DNA from: Lumnitzera littorea
Taxonomy: Eukaryota > Streptophyta > Magnoliopsida > Myrtales > Combretaceae
Assembly: GCA_024138015.1 (NCBI GenBank)
Contig: JAMXBB010000009.1
Location: 41,327,481-41,391,480 of the forward strand
Length of the DNA stretch: 64,000 nt
Reading direction: 5' to 3'
Below are positions 10,059-21,140 of the stretch, in pieces. The notes under the pieces are model-generated. The model was not told where the DNA came from. It made no database searches and saw only the letters and a program-made list of their open reading frames with translations. The first letter of the stretch is position 1. The number at the start of each line of letters is the position of its first letter. The position numbers and the translations under genes were made by a program.

Positions 10059-10720
10059 TTTGGTCTTTTATCTATCCAAAGCTCATAAGGGGTTTTCTTG
10101 AGAATAAGCCTTATGAAAACTCGATTTGTTATATAGCAAGTGATATTAACAACTTCAGGCCAAAAATACTTAGGTAGATTACTATCACAAAGTATAGTCC
10201 TAACCATTTCTATAAGAGTCCTATTTTTCTTTTTGGTGACTCTATTTTGTTGTGGAGTTCTATGTATCGAAAAGGTGTGTTCTATTTCATTTTTATTGCA
10301 AAATCTTCCATATTATGATTTTCAAATTCTTTCCTATGATTACTTCTTATAGAGACAAAAGAAAGACCTTTTTCATTTTGGACCCTCTTGCTATAATTCA
10401 AGAATACATGATATGTTTCATCCTTATTTGTAAGGAAGACGGCCTATGTGTATCTAGTGAAATTATCAACTATGACCAAGGTATATCTTTTTCCTCCTAA
10501 ACTTAAGGTTTGGGTAGGACCAAATAAATCCATGTATAATGGTTAAAGTAGTTTAGAAGTTGAGATAACATCTTTTGATTTAAATGATGATTTTATTTGT
10601 TTGCCATATTAATATGCTTGACATGTTCTATCCTTATCAAAACTAATCTTAGGTAATTTTTTAATAAGATTCCTTTTGGCTAGTTTTAACAAAATATATA
10701 TACTACCATGTCTTAACTTC
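10059..10720 (-). pseudogene. pol (fragment): Copia integrase core, degraded
   Basis: At 10207-10059 the minus strand reads MVRTILCDSNLPKYFWPEVVNITCYITNRV and KTPYELWIDKRPN, the conserved copia block following the DDE core (ARTML...LPKxFWAEAVxTAxYxxNR, KTPYEL). From 10210 to 10720 the core itself is only partly readable in shifting frames. TPQQNRVTKKKNRTL-like wording, corresponding to TPQQNGVVERKNRTL with the catalytic Glu region altered, falls around 10250-10210. Confidence 0.75.
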
Positions 10721-10731
10721 TTATGCAATAC

Positions 10732-11064
10732 CTAACTATCGTTATTTTGAGCAAATAGATAAGCTTCAAGAGAGCATGAAAATATATTGAAGTAAATTTT
10801 GTAATTGTTTTCTCGTTTACACCTCTTAAAATGGATTTGGTCATTGTTCATGTTTTTAATAGAACACTTTGATGTATAAAAGATTACTTTGTATCCTATA
10901 TTACACAATTGGCTAATGTTAAGTAAATTATGCTTTAAATTATCAACAAGTAACACATACTTAATAGTAAAATCATTGTTAATGCAAATGTTATCTTCTC
11001 TAATGACATGGGCCTTTTGGTTATCTCCAAAGGTCACACTTCCTCCATCCTTTAAGTCTATAGA
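10732..11064 (-). pseudogene. pol (fragment): Copia GAG-pre-integrase segment
   Basis: The minus-strand frame reads SIDLKDGGSVTFGDNQKAHVI, then YVLLVDNLKHNLLNISQLCNIGYKVIFY, the conserved region linking protease and integrase (LKHNLLSISQLCDxGYxVxF). It follows straight on from the protease region at 14635 once the 3.6-kb insert and one TSD copy are discounted. The ATG at 11070 arises at the insert boundary. Confidence 0.85.
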
Positions 11065-14000
11065 TGTCATGATCCTAAAAAGGGGTCTAGTAGGATTACT
11101 AAAATTTTCATATTATGTATGCACTCATGATACAAAAACCACCTTACAAGTTAGAGATTACAAAACTCTAAACGATTAATTACTAAGTTTTGCAATTTTT
11201 AATTAATTAACTTACTATAAAATATAAGTGATTATGGATATCTGATATTCCACAGTCCACCAGAACCGTAGAAAATTGGTATTTCCTACCAAATACTAAG
11301 ATAAGGTAAAACAACTTAATAATTTATAAGAAATATTGTATTATACATAATCTTATCATATAAATATTTTCTATATCAATTGTTTCTATATAAACTATAC
11401 ACATTTCAATCAACTCTAATATTATCAAACTTATTTCCAGTTTGTACTCTATTCTTAAGATTTTCCCTAATCCCTACTTAAAGAAACCTGCAAAAGAAAC
11501 TATAGGGGAATGAGTAAACTACGACTCAGTGAGTTCGTTTCTCACTATTACCTTTTAAGCAAGTTATCAAACATTATTAACACACATGCAAGCTATCTAC
11601 AAATGAAATGAATGCAAATGCGATGAATGCAAGCAATATATCCATAAGAGTTCGAAACTATGGAAGGTATAGATTTATGCATCTACATGTCGATTTTTCC
11701 TCCATACTTACTCACACAAAGCACCTCACCTTCACTGCATGAGGTTGCCTTAGGGCAGTGTCCCATCAAATAATACTCGACTATGATCTTAGCCAAGAAA
11801 CAGTAATCAATATAGGTAAACCCAAACTAGCGTTACCCATCGAACATATCAAAGGCCTCTTGGGTACACAAAGCGAGTCTTCTCACTATTAACATATATC
11901 CAAGGCCTTATGGGCACAAATATGTGTCCTCTTACAATTAATTAGAGATATTGTACTAGTTTTGTCTTAACTATAAAAATATCATTCATGGGCACTACAA
12001 GCTCTCATAGAAATCATACAAAATATATTTAAGATTGAAAAAATCATTTGCCAAAAATACTTTTCTAAAAAATTTACAAAGTTAACACTCTCCATTAGTA
12101 TACTAATTAGGTTATAGACATGCGATAGATATAATTAATTATTTTAATCAAATAGTTATATTTATCTATTTAAGAAAGTGATTATACGGATGATAACACA
12201 CAAAGTAATTAGTTATTCAATCAAACAATCAATATCAACCAATAAGCAGCACACAAATAACAAACAGCAAGTAGATAGCAAATCATAAGAACTCTCATAC
12301 TTAAGTTAATACTTACTCTTTAATCCTTTGGGATTTTTAGTTCTCGATAATTGGATACCTAAAAGATAATAAAGTTTATGAGTACTATGAAAAACTAGCT
12401 TTTCTAGTTAACTAAATATCTATCACTATTTAACTAATTGCTCACTATAACCTAAATATAGTATAAATACAGTTTAACTTAAATCTTTGTCTATTTTTCT
12501 CAATTTATCTTAAATTTTCAATCCTGTGTAACTTTTTTGTTTTAACTTCGATTCTTATAAACTTATGGTTTATTTTTATTGTTTTCAAGTATACTTTCAC
12601 GTAACGGAGTCCATTTTGAACGTTGTAACTCGTACTTTTTATTATGATGTAAAAATATTATGATTTTTATTATTTTGACTTAAATAATTATAAAATATTA
12701 TTTTGAGTTTTTCTTTATATATTTATGATTTAATAAGTACCTAATTTCTATATTTTTACAATTTTCTTATTTTTTCTTTCATTTTACCATAATTTACGTA
12801 TTTTTTCATTTTTTAACGGTTAATACTTATTTAATTCATTTTTACTATTTTAATAATTTTATAATTAATTAATTAATTATTTTATTATTATTTTTAATTA
12901 AAAATTTAATTAAGTTTAATTAAGCATTGACATGGTTGCATAGGAAGGCACCATGTGTCATGTCTAAAATTTTTGCATATTTTCAATCTTTTTCTTATTT
13001 TGTATTTTTAGGTAATATTTATATAGTTATATTTATTATTATATTTTATTGAAGTTTGAAAATTAATCATTTTCCTTTTTTTTTTCTTCTCACTTCATGG
13101 CATACATAATTATATATACATATCTTACTTTATCTATTAATTTTTACACAAATATACTATTTATGTATACTCATATACTTATACATAATATACTATTAAC
13201 ATGCGTATTTTTATATGTATATATATACATATGTAATTTAGTAATATAATCATAAATATACTATATGTGCTATACATATATATATACCTATACGATATAC
13301 ATATACATGTATAATAAATAAATTAAAAAAATCTAATATACATACTATTTTTCATGAATATATATACATATATATATATATAGGTACATATACACAAATC
13401 TTTTATACTAAATATTAATAGCATGAAATATAACACGTATGTACACATAAATATATCTAGTTATTTATACATATGTGAACACATATACGTGGTATAATAC
13501 TAGATTTTCATCAATTGCAATACATATACATAAACTCTTCTTACTAAATTTATAAAATACATATAAATTCCCTACTACATACTCTTAAGTTACATAAATG
13601 TTAAAACATACATGTGTATATAAAAGAATACCAAAGAATGCATAAGGATGATTTTTTTTTTTACAAAATAACTATAATATACATACTAAATACTTTTTCC
13701 TTTGAAATGGTTTGAATTTGTACTCCTAAGATTCTTCTTCTTCTTGCTTTACTTGATGCAATTGAAAATGGAAAGAAATAACCAAAAGAAAATAAGAAAG
13801 AAATGGAAGAGGGGTTTTCATGGTTTGGTAAAATAGAATATGGGTTTTGCTTTCAACTAGAATAAGGAATTTGAAATAAAAAAAAAAAAAAAGAAAGACG
13901 ATACAACAGACGTGCCAGACAAAAGAAGGGAAAGTAAAAAGTAAAAGGTAAAAACAAAAAATAAAAAATAAAAGAAAGAAAGCGAATGATTAAGATTGAT

Positions 14001-14629
14001 GATTAGACGCTCATCTAAATCAAGTAATCTCCACCGTATATTATATTTTCACATGGGCTGTTGCTTTGTTTTTACATCTAACAATAAAGCAAACACGGAG
14101 AGAGAAAGAAAAAAATAAGAAAGGAAAAAGGGAAAAAGAAATAACTAAAAATCAAAATTTTAAATGTAAAATTATAAATTATATATTTAATAATAATTAT
14201 GAAATAATATTTGAAATTTTATAAAATGTATTAATTATGTTATTATTTGTTACATTTATAATATTTAGGAGTTATCTCAATGCATTTGTTAATAATTTTA
14301 TATAATTATGTGTATTAGTTGATAATTATATTTGACTAGGGATTTTTTACTATTACAGTAAATTTATTTATTTTATAAGTTTAAAGTTATAGTTTTAGGG
14401 TTTTTATCAAGTTTGATTTCAATTTTAAGTATTTACGCATACATAGGGTTTAGGATTTTTGTATACATTTTAAGTTTCAATTGAAATTCTAAGGTTTTTA
14501 TTACTTATAATATATTCAATTTTATAATTTATAAAATTTTTATTTTACTCACCCTTATCGACTCATAAAGTTATCTACATTATTAGACTTCAATTTTACT
14601 CTTAAATGGCTAAATTCATAGGATTTACA
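11065..14629 (+). mobile_element. Long solo LTR 'A' (3,565 bp) nested in copia
   Basis: It begins TGTCATGATCC and ends GGATTTACA, flanked on both sides by ATAGA (11060-11064 and 14630-14634), a perfect 5-bp TSD. It has no coding region and no internal terminal repeat. It aligns along most of its length with the copies at 23836-27568 and 41693-45190 and in blocks with 53969-56960 and 57541-62659. Internal landmarks are a GTGAGTA-type motif near 11505-11535, a conserved core at about 12530-12740, a TA-rich block 13090-13640 and a purine-rich tract near 14095-14140. It is interpreted as a solo LTR of an LTR retrotransposon with unusually long LTRs. A non-autonomous element with undetected structure is the alternative. 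Confidence 0.85.
13090..13640. repeat. TA-rich block of LTR A
   Basis: About 550 bp of TATA/TACATA/ATGTATA-type sequence. The same block occurs in the same relative place in LTRs B and C, so it is a family trait and not a random microsatellite. Confidence 0.6.
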
Positions 14630-14634
14630 ATAGA

Positions 14635-14800
14635 TGTGAACTTAGATGTGTCTCTTGTTATGTGTCTTGAGCAACCATTATCAAAGATTCATTTGTTGTT
14701 TTTCCTTAAAAGACCCTATAAAGTAAATGATTATTTCTTTGATACCCATTTTAGTTTGGGTCCTTTGAGGTTAGTTATTGTAATGTAAGCTTGTCCCTTA
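14635..14800 (-). pseudogene. pol (fragment): Copia protease region, degraded
   Basis: The minus strand reads GPKLKWVSKK, then DNGCSRHITRDTSKFTSI. This is the copia linker and protease start (DSGCSRHMTGD...KFTS). The active-site DSG reads DNG, so it is inactive. The sequence is cut by LTR A right after the Ile codon, and the next codons of the same frame lie beyond the insert at 11064. The plus-strand ORF at 14606-14788 is a shadow. Confidence 0.8.
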
Positions 14801-14949
14801 AGGACCTAAACTATTTTGCCTTTGTTATTTAAAGAGAGACTACGACGTATGCAATATGACCATATCTTTCATAATAGCTACAATTTTTATTTTAGATCTT
14901 AACAAAGCAACTTTTGTACACCTTATACACATTTTCTTTAGTATAACCT

Positions 14950-16322
14950 ATTCCAATTTTATCTAACCCTTATCTTTATCAACCATACATTCATTATCTT
15001 TTGCCTCAAGTTTAAGTCTTTTCATTTCCTTTTCAAAATTTTTATTAGCTTCCTTCAATTTGCTATTTTCATCTATTAATTCATTCTTTCTAATACTTAG
15101 CTCTTCATTTTCCTTTGATAATTTTTCAACCTCAATTCTTAAATATTTATTATCCTCTTCTAGCCCTTCTTTTGCATCAACTACTTTATTATATTCATTC
15201 TTGATAATATCAAATTCATCACCTACTTTACTCATCATTTGTTTTAAGATTTTATTCTTCTTTTACACTTTTATGAACTCTTTCAATAATTGATCATAGT
15301 TTCTTCTAAGTTCATCAAAGGAAGAGTCATGTGAGGTAAAGTATATCTTGTCATTGATGGCCATAAAACATGTTTCATTATCAAAGTTGCTTAAATCGCC
15401 ATCACTCCAAGTAGCAATAATAACTTTCTTTCTAAACTCTTTTTCAGCCTTCTTAAGTAAGAGATAATATTGTTGAATATGTCCCAATTTTTTATAACTA
15501 TAGCACTTGATAGCTCCTTTCATTTCTTTCTTGAACTATCCATCTTTGTCCTTCTTAATCTTTTTGTTGAATTTTATGAACTTTCTAAACTTTTTTGCTA
15601 ATATTGCTACTTCATCATCATCTTCACTCTCATCTTCACTTGTGCTTTCCTCTGTGACTTTTAAAGCAATCGTCTTCTTTCTAAAGTCTTGTCCTTGTCT
15701 CTTTACTATCTCATGTATCTTAAATATTCCAAGGAGTTACTCTTTTGACATTGCATTGAGATCATGACCTTCCTCGATTGTGGTTCTCTTAAGTTCTTAA
15801 TCTCTCGGCAAAGACCTAAGAATTTTAAAATTTATTTTAAGATTAGTAAATGGCTTTGTAAGAACACTCAAGAGATTGATGATATTGATAAATCTATTAT
15901 GCATCTCATCAATCGTTTTATTTGGATCCATTCTAAAATTTTCAAATTATCCATATAACAATCTTATCTTTGTATCCCTTACTCTACTAGTTCCTTTATA
16001 CGTACTTTGTAATTTATCCCATATTTCCTTAACACTTTTACATATACATACTCTATTGACGTCATTTTCATTTATGGCACAGTGCAAGATGTTCATAGGA
16101 ACTTTATTTAGATCAAGTAATTTCCAATCATCATTCACATAATCTCTTTCTTCTTTTCCTTCTATCTTAAATGGTCATTAGTTAACTACATACCATAGTA
16201 ATATATTTTGTGCTTTCAAAAATATAAACATCCTACATTTTCAATATGGATAGTTGCTACCAGTTAGAAAATGAGACTTGTTAATTGCTTGTCTTTCTAG
16301 AAAGCCTAATGCATTAGATGCC
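14950..16322 (-). pseudogene. gag (fragment): Copia gag polyprotein, degraded
   Basis: Gag forms the particle that packages element RNA. The start codon is at 16322 (MASNALGFLERQAINKSHFL...YPY). The UBN2-type core reads MNDDWKLLDLNKVPMNILHCAI, VKEIWDKLQSTYKGTSRVRDTKIRLL at 16138-15947. The zinc knuckle near 15508-15467 reads CYSYKKLGHIQQYY, with two Cys of the CCHC now Tyr. A Lys/Glu-rich coiled coil (EEDNKYLRIEVEKLSKENEEL) spans 15238-14963. Several stops and shifts separate these parts. N-terminal gag upstream of pol, with coiled coil after the knuckle, is usual for one group of plant copia elements. Confidence 0.8.
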
Positions 16323-16366
16323 ATAATCTTTACTCTAATATACAATTAAAAAATGATTAAAGACTA

Positions 16367-16378
16367 GCTGTAATATCA
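16367..16378 (-). promoter_or_regulatory. Degenerate tRNA-iMet primer-binding site
   Basis: The minus strand reads TGATATTACAGC, matching 9 of 12 bases of the consensus TGGTATCAGAGC. It lies 45 bp upstream of the gag start and directly after the LTR, as expected for reverse-transcription priming. Confidence 0.55.
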
Positions 16379-16905
16379 ATTGAAGAATACCAAGCTAAAC
16401 TCAAGAGGAGGGGTCAATTGAGTTTTAAGGATAAATTGCAATTCTTTTCAAAACCAATCACTAAATGCAACAATGAGTATGATCAAGATAACAATAAAAT
16501 AGTAATAAGTATGGAAATTAAAAGAGATAGGGATAGAGAAAATCAAGTCCGGATATAATGTGGAGTTCTAACTGTACCTTACTTTCCACATACTCACAAA
16601 TGCCTCCAATTGAGAACTTTACACTACTTTATTAATCTCTTAATACAAAGCTCAAGGAGCTACATAGGTTTGCACAAACACTATTACACACAATAATCTC
16701 AAGTATAGTGTGTTTTTTTTTTTAAAGATTGTTAATATAAGAAATCTCAAGAACTATACACTAAGTCTCACTTGTTTGATTTGCAAGTAAAGAGTACAGG
16801 AGACAAATAGCAAATAATAAGGCCAAAGAATATAAGAGAATATCTTTTGATTGTAGTAAAATATTAGTTCTTAATCCTCTTTAGTCAAGTTGTTAAGTAT
16901 TTATA
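16379..16905 (-). repeat. Truncated copia 5' LTR
   Basis: On the minus strand it holds a TATA box (TATAAATA at 16905-16898), CT-rich leader words, a run ATTAATAAAGTAGTG and the usual R-U5 wording ahead of the primer site. U3 upstream of the TATA box is missing, replaced by gypsy integrase sequence. No second copy of this LTR was found in the window. Confidence 0.55.
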
Positions 16906-16909
16906 TTAA

Positions 16910-17560
16910 CTCATTCAATTCTTCCCATGTAAAGATGATATGAAGAACTCATCTTTAATGTTGTCCCACTCAAACAAAATAACTTTTTCCAAAAATTGCT
17001 AGTGAATACTCTATCCCTATTAGAAACAATAGCATTAGGTGTACCATGTAACTTCATAACTATCTAAATGAAAAGCTTAACAACTCTTACATTCATGTAA
17101 TGAGATGGTAGAGCTCTAAAGTAATAGTATTTTGATAGGTAATCAATAACCACAAGTACAATAGATTGTCCTCTCATACATGGTAAACTTGTAATAAAAT
17201 CCATGGCTACCTCTTCAAATACTTTTTGAGGTATATTCAATGGGTAAGGAAGCCCCACTAGGGATATTGTCACAAACTTAATTTGTTGAGAATCATGACA
17301 ACTCTCCACATATTATTCAATATCCCTACGTATCCCTTCCTAGTAAAAGAACTGCTCACTGTCTTGAAAGTTTTGAAAACACCTATGTATCACTCAATTG
17401 GAGAATCATGGAATTCCTTGATTAAGGATTCCCTTAAGTTAGCATGATGAGGTACATACAATCTTTGGCCATAGAATAATAGTCCTCCCTTCGTTGTTAG
17501 GCCTCTTATTGACTTATCATTATTAAGCACCTTTTGATATAGAGCTCACCAAACTAGATT
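16910..17560 (-). pseudogene. pol (fragment): Gypsy integrase, truncated
   Basis: The zinc-finger region is weakly readable near 17560-17320. The core at 17309-17064 has IPQKVFEEVAMDFITSLP (first Asp) and LVVIDYLSKYYYFRALP (second Asp). 17060-16910 reads VMKLHGTPNAIVSNRDRVFTSNFWKKLF, LSGTTLKMSSSYHLYMGRIE, which covers the segment before and at the third catalytic block. Gln-Thr-Asp-Gly is replaced and the Glu position appears as IE followed by a stop. Sequence then passes into the copia LTR. The C-terminal domain is lost. Confidence 0.8.
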
Positions 17561-17739
17561 AATAAGAAAATCTTACTTAAATTAGGTAAGTAAGTCAAAC
17601 TCAAGATGAGAAATCACTAAAGCTTGAGCTGAATCCTCAATCTATCTTAAAAGAGCATCTGCTACTCGATTTTATACTTTAGATATTTATTGCACCTCAT
17701 AGCTATAACCTAAGAGTTTGACTAAATAACACTACTGTT

Positions 17740-18060
17740 TAAGTATCTAAATTGTTTGACACAAAATCTCCTTAAGACTCTTACGATCTATGCATATGAT
17801 AGAATGGTGGCCCAACAAGTAATACCTCCATTTTTTAATAGCTTTTACCATTGCCACTTGCTTTCGCGCATAAGCCCCTACTTTTTGCAATTTTAGACTT
17901 AATTTATTTCTGAAAAATGTACTTCGTTGAGAGTGCTGATGTAGTACTACTCTAATCCCTACTCTTAATGCATCTATATCAATGAAAAATGGTATATTAA
18001 AATTGGGTAAAGCCAAATAGGAATGTTCATTAGGGCTACTTTCAACTATTCAAAAGCAAT
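17740..18060 (-). pseudogene. pol (fragment): Gypsy RNase H, degraded
   Basis: MALPNFNIPFFIDIDALRVGIRVVLHQHSQ (first catalytic Asp kept), then ARKQVAMVKAIKKWRYYLLGHHSIICIDRKSLKEIL. The expected TDHxSLK reads IDRKSLK, so Asp is kept but His lost, and the Glu of the second block is replaced. It follows RT in the same orientation. Confidence 0.8.
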
Positions 18061-18075
18061 TTGAGCTTTAGTATT

Positions 18076-18790
18076 TCATTGGAATTCATCCTTCTTCAAC
18101 AAATTGGTTAATGGTGCTACAATTGTAACATACACCCTTACAAATTTGTGATAATACCCAACTAATCCTAAAAATCCATATAGTTGCTTGCCATTAATAG
18201 GAATAGGCCAATTTTGTATTGTGACTACTTTGTCCATGTTTGGTCTAACTCTCTCTTGTGATATAACATGTCCTAAGTAATCAATAGAGGTCTTGCCAAA
18301 TGAACATTTAGACTTCTTGACATAGAATTGCTTCTCTTTCAAAATCTATAAGACTTGACTTAAATAGTCAAATGATCATTCCAATTCTTGATAAACACTA
18401 ATATATCATCAAAAAGACAATCATGAATTTTCATAAAAAAATGATCGAAAAAATTTACTTATGATTACTTGAAAAGTAGCTGGTGCATTTGATAACCTAA
18501 AAGGCTTTACAAGAAGTTCATAATGACCTTCATGTGTTCGAAATGTAGTTTTATGAATATCCTTAGGGCTCATTCTTATTTGGTGATAACCTGCCTTTAG
18601 ATCAAGTTTTGAGAATACAACAACTCCATATAATTCATCTAAAAACTCATTGATTCTTGGAATTGGAAATTTATTCATTATAGTTGCTTGATTCAAAGCT
18701 CAATAATCAATGCAAAATCTCCAACTCTCATATTTTTTTTCTTCATCAAAAGTATTGGTGATGAGAATGAACTTGTGCCTTATTGGATAA
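18076..18790 (-). pseudogene. pol (fragment): Gypsy reverse transcriptase, frameshifted
   Basis: NKFPIPRINEFLDELYGVVVFSKLDLKAGYHQIRMSPKDIHKTTFRTHEGHYE and FRLSNAPATFQ at 18696-18440 are a well preserved palm, with the first Asp intact (SKLDLKAGYHQIR). A shift in an A/T run near 18435-18455 breaks the frame. The catalytic FDDI box is then intact in another frame at 18413-18405. 18342-18076 gives CSFGKTSIDYLGHVIS and the thumb (GKQLYGFLGLVGYYHKFV). RT is therefore complete in content but broken by one shift and stops. Confidence 0.85.
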
Positions 18791-19089
18791 TCCCAAATTC
18801 TAGCATTTCAGCTACTAACTTCTCAATCTTTGATTTTTGAAAATAAAGGTATCTATACGGTTGAACATTAATTAAGGTTGTTTCATTCTTCAAATGAATG
18901 TGATGTTGTACATCACACGAGAGTGGCAAGGATGAAGGAGTTGGAAATACTTTCGAAAAGCTACCTAATAAGGTTTCAATATCTTCGTTGTTGGTAGTAT
19001 CAATGGAAGATTCTCCAAACATATCCACCAATTGAAAAAAAAAAAACATGACATTATCAAAAGCAATTATTTTATGTAATTGCATTCAA

Positions 19090-19560
19090 GTAATCGGTTT
19101 AGGATTGGCAACTTCTCTTGTCAAATTGATTGTTTCTCCTTATATTGTAAAAGTCATAGTTAAAGGCACATAGTCAATAAGTATAGGCACTAAAGTTTTC
19201 AATCATCAAGCTCTTAGTACAATATCAACCCCTTGTAATGGCAACACAAAACAATCTAAAGAAAAAGTACGTTTCTATATTATGATAGGTAAATTCTTAC
19301 ATACACCTATGCAAGTCAAATGTTCACCATTACCCACCATGACTTTAAACTCTATAGTCGTATGTACAATCCAAGTCAACTACTTAACAATACTTGGTTT
19401 GATGAAGTTATGAGTGCTCCCTGAGTCAATCAGCAAATTCACTTGTTTCCCTTTTATAAGTCCTTGCAAATGAAAAGTTTTAAGAGCTAAAACCTCTATC
19501 ATATCATGATAGCTAATCTCAACTTCATTAACTCTATCTACAACCAAAGATTGCTACTTT
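19090..19560 (-). pseudogene. pol (fragment): Gypsy aspartic protease
   Basis: The minus strand reads NLLIDSGSTHNFI, with an intact DSG active site at 19427-19419, then MVGNGEHLTCIGVCKNLPI, FSLDCFVLPLQGVDIVL, and after a stop WLKTLVPILIDY. This is the retropepsin fold in the usual pre-RT place. 19085-18780 continues as the spacer to RT (LLGSFSKVFPTPSSLP...HHIHLKNETTLINVQPYRY). Confidence 0.8.
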
Positions 19561-19599
19561 AGTGAAATTTCCTCATCAATCCCCATTTGATCCTCCAAA

Positions 19600-20655
19600 A
19601 CCTACTCATTTTCATCACTGACCATCAATAGAAATTTAGCTTTACAAATATGTGTCTTACGAAACTTTTCATCATAATTGTAGTAAAGATCTTTCTCACA
19701 TCTAGCTAACAACTCCAGGGCAAACATCTTATGAATAGGTAAAGGGTTTTGTGGTTTCCTATTAGAAGCAATGGAAGTGTTTGAAGAGTTTTGGTATTTG
19801 GGTAGATTAGGTAATAGGAGAAGGTTTGATTATTTCTAATATTTGGTTGGGTATTTGAATGAAGTAGTGTAAGTAGTTAAATTTGATGAAAAAGGTTTAG
19901 AAAAAGAACAAGGTTCTTTAGACAATTAGGAAAAATACTTCATATTACGAAATTTCTCTTCATAAATTCTAGCTAAACTCATGGCTTTTATCAAAAAAGC
20001 AATTGGTCAAGATTATGATTCTTGTTGCAAAACTGGTTGAAGACTAGAAATAAAGCAACTCTTCAATAGTGTGTCAGACATATCTGTAACATGATTACAA
20101 AGCTCCTCAAATTCATTAATGTATTCCTTTATGGACCCTTTCAAAACCAATTTCGTTAATCTACCCTGATAATCCTCAAATTGCGATGGTCCAAATCTCA
20201 ATTTTAATGCTTCAATGACCTGTGGCCAATCTTGAATAATGTTATGATTATGCATCTACAAATACCACTGAGTAACATGTGATTCTAAAGCAAATGATGC
20301 AATTGTAACCTATCTTGAATAGTTATATGATGAAATTCAAAAAATTGGTTTGCCTTAAAAAGCAAGCTAGTTAGATCACTCCTACTAAACTTAGGCAACT
20401 CCAATTTAATTTGCCTAACATACGGACTACTAGTTTCTTATATCCACTAGGGAAAGATGAGGAAGTAAGACTTAATTGAATATTCCGATTTCCTTCAGCA
20501 TGATTGTTCTTGTTGACTAAAGTTGTTAAAAGTTGTAACTGAGTAATTACATTCTTGAGTTGATCATTAAGGTCATCTCGATTTCTACGCATCTTAGCTG
20601 CTAATTTTTCCAACTCTTAACACTTGGAATTGAGACACTACTTTGGAATTGTTTG
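19600..20655 (-). pseudogene. gag (fragment): Gypsy gag with decayed zinc knuckle
   Basis: 20613-20371 is a coiled N-terminal part (MRRNRDDLNDQLKNVITQLQLL). 20255-20013 is the retrotransposon gag domain (DWPQVIEALKLRFGPSQFEDYQGRLTKL, GSIKEYINEFEELCNHVTDMSDTLLKSCFISSL). Near 19700-19640, ARCEKDLYYNYDEKF and THICKAKF correspond to the CCHC knuckle with the first two Cys changed to Tyr. Several stops lie between the parts. Confidence 0.8.
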
Positions 20656-20659
20656 TCAT

Positions 20660-21140
20660 CATGAATCAATGAAAGCACCAAATTGTTAGCTTTTATAGCT
20701 TAACCTAATATAAAGCACACAATTACCCTTCAATTCCTTAAATGACAACATTTTCCCAATTAGGCATGGGCACATAAAAGATTTGATGTCTTTTCTCTCT
20801 TCTCTAGATCCTTCTAAGGTATGATTCCTTTCCTCTCTCTTCTCTTCTATACTTTAAACAGTAAGCCAAAGCTAGGGTTTCGATCTCTTGAATTATTCCG
20901 ATTAAAACTGTAGAAAACAATTGTTGATCTAATATTTATGAGAATAGATATATTATCTATATATCTTTTGTCTTAATGGATTTTATTTTTATGTTGTTAC
21001 GAGGTAACATGAATTAAGGTTTCGGATAACTCTTTAAATTCAAGTTCAGAGTAATTTCGAGAAGGAAGAAGGAAGAAAAGTGATTCTAAATTGGGCATTC
21101 GATACCATTTACTTTCTATTGTTTCCTTTTTATATATTTC
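20660..21140 (-). other. Leader and possible 5' LTR of the second gypsy element
   Basis: On the minus strand, AACA then ATTTGGTGCTTTCATTGA (about 20690-20670) resembles the LTR end and start of the internal region of plant gypsy elements. TATATAAAAAGG at 21138-21127 could be its TATA box. With no second LTR to compare, the limits are not certain. On the plus strand the same DNA is CT-rich (20790-20860) and could be misread as a 5' UTR. Confidence 0.35.

Larger units (their letters stand above)
7140..16905 (-). mobile_element. Ty1/copia retrotransposon with two nested LTR insertions
   Basis: Read on the minus strand, the order is partial 5' LTR (16905-16379), tRNA-Met-like primer site (16378-16367), gag (16322-14950), protease (about 14790-14635), GAG-pre-integrase, integrase, reverse transcriptase and RNase H (to 7140). 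Integrase before RT is diagnostic of Ty1/copia. The element is interrupted by a 3,565-bp solo LTR in the protease region and a 962-bp solo LTR in integrase. Removing these and one TSD copy each brings the flanking reading frames together. All genes also carry their own stops and shifts, so the element was decaying independently. The 5' end is truncated against a gypsy fragment and the 3' LTR was not found. Confidence 0.85.
16906..20660 (-). mobile_element. Second Ty3/gypsy element, 3'-truncated
   Basis: The order on the minus strand is gag, zinc knuckle, protease, RT, RNase H, integrase. It is cut within integrase near 16910, right at the truncated copia LTR. Every domain is broken. A 5' leader and possible LTR lie at 20660-21140. 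No 3' LTR is present. Confidence 0.85.

Noticed and set aside
14606..14788. Plus-strand ORF of 60 residues
   Set aside because: It is antisense to the copia protease region and crosses the right end of LTR A.
20790..21110. Plus-strand 5' UTR and first intron of a host gene
   Set aside because: CT-rich sequence and a GGTATG donor-like word are present, but no exon follows, and the DNA is better explained as the leader/LTR of the minus-strand gypsy element.
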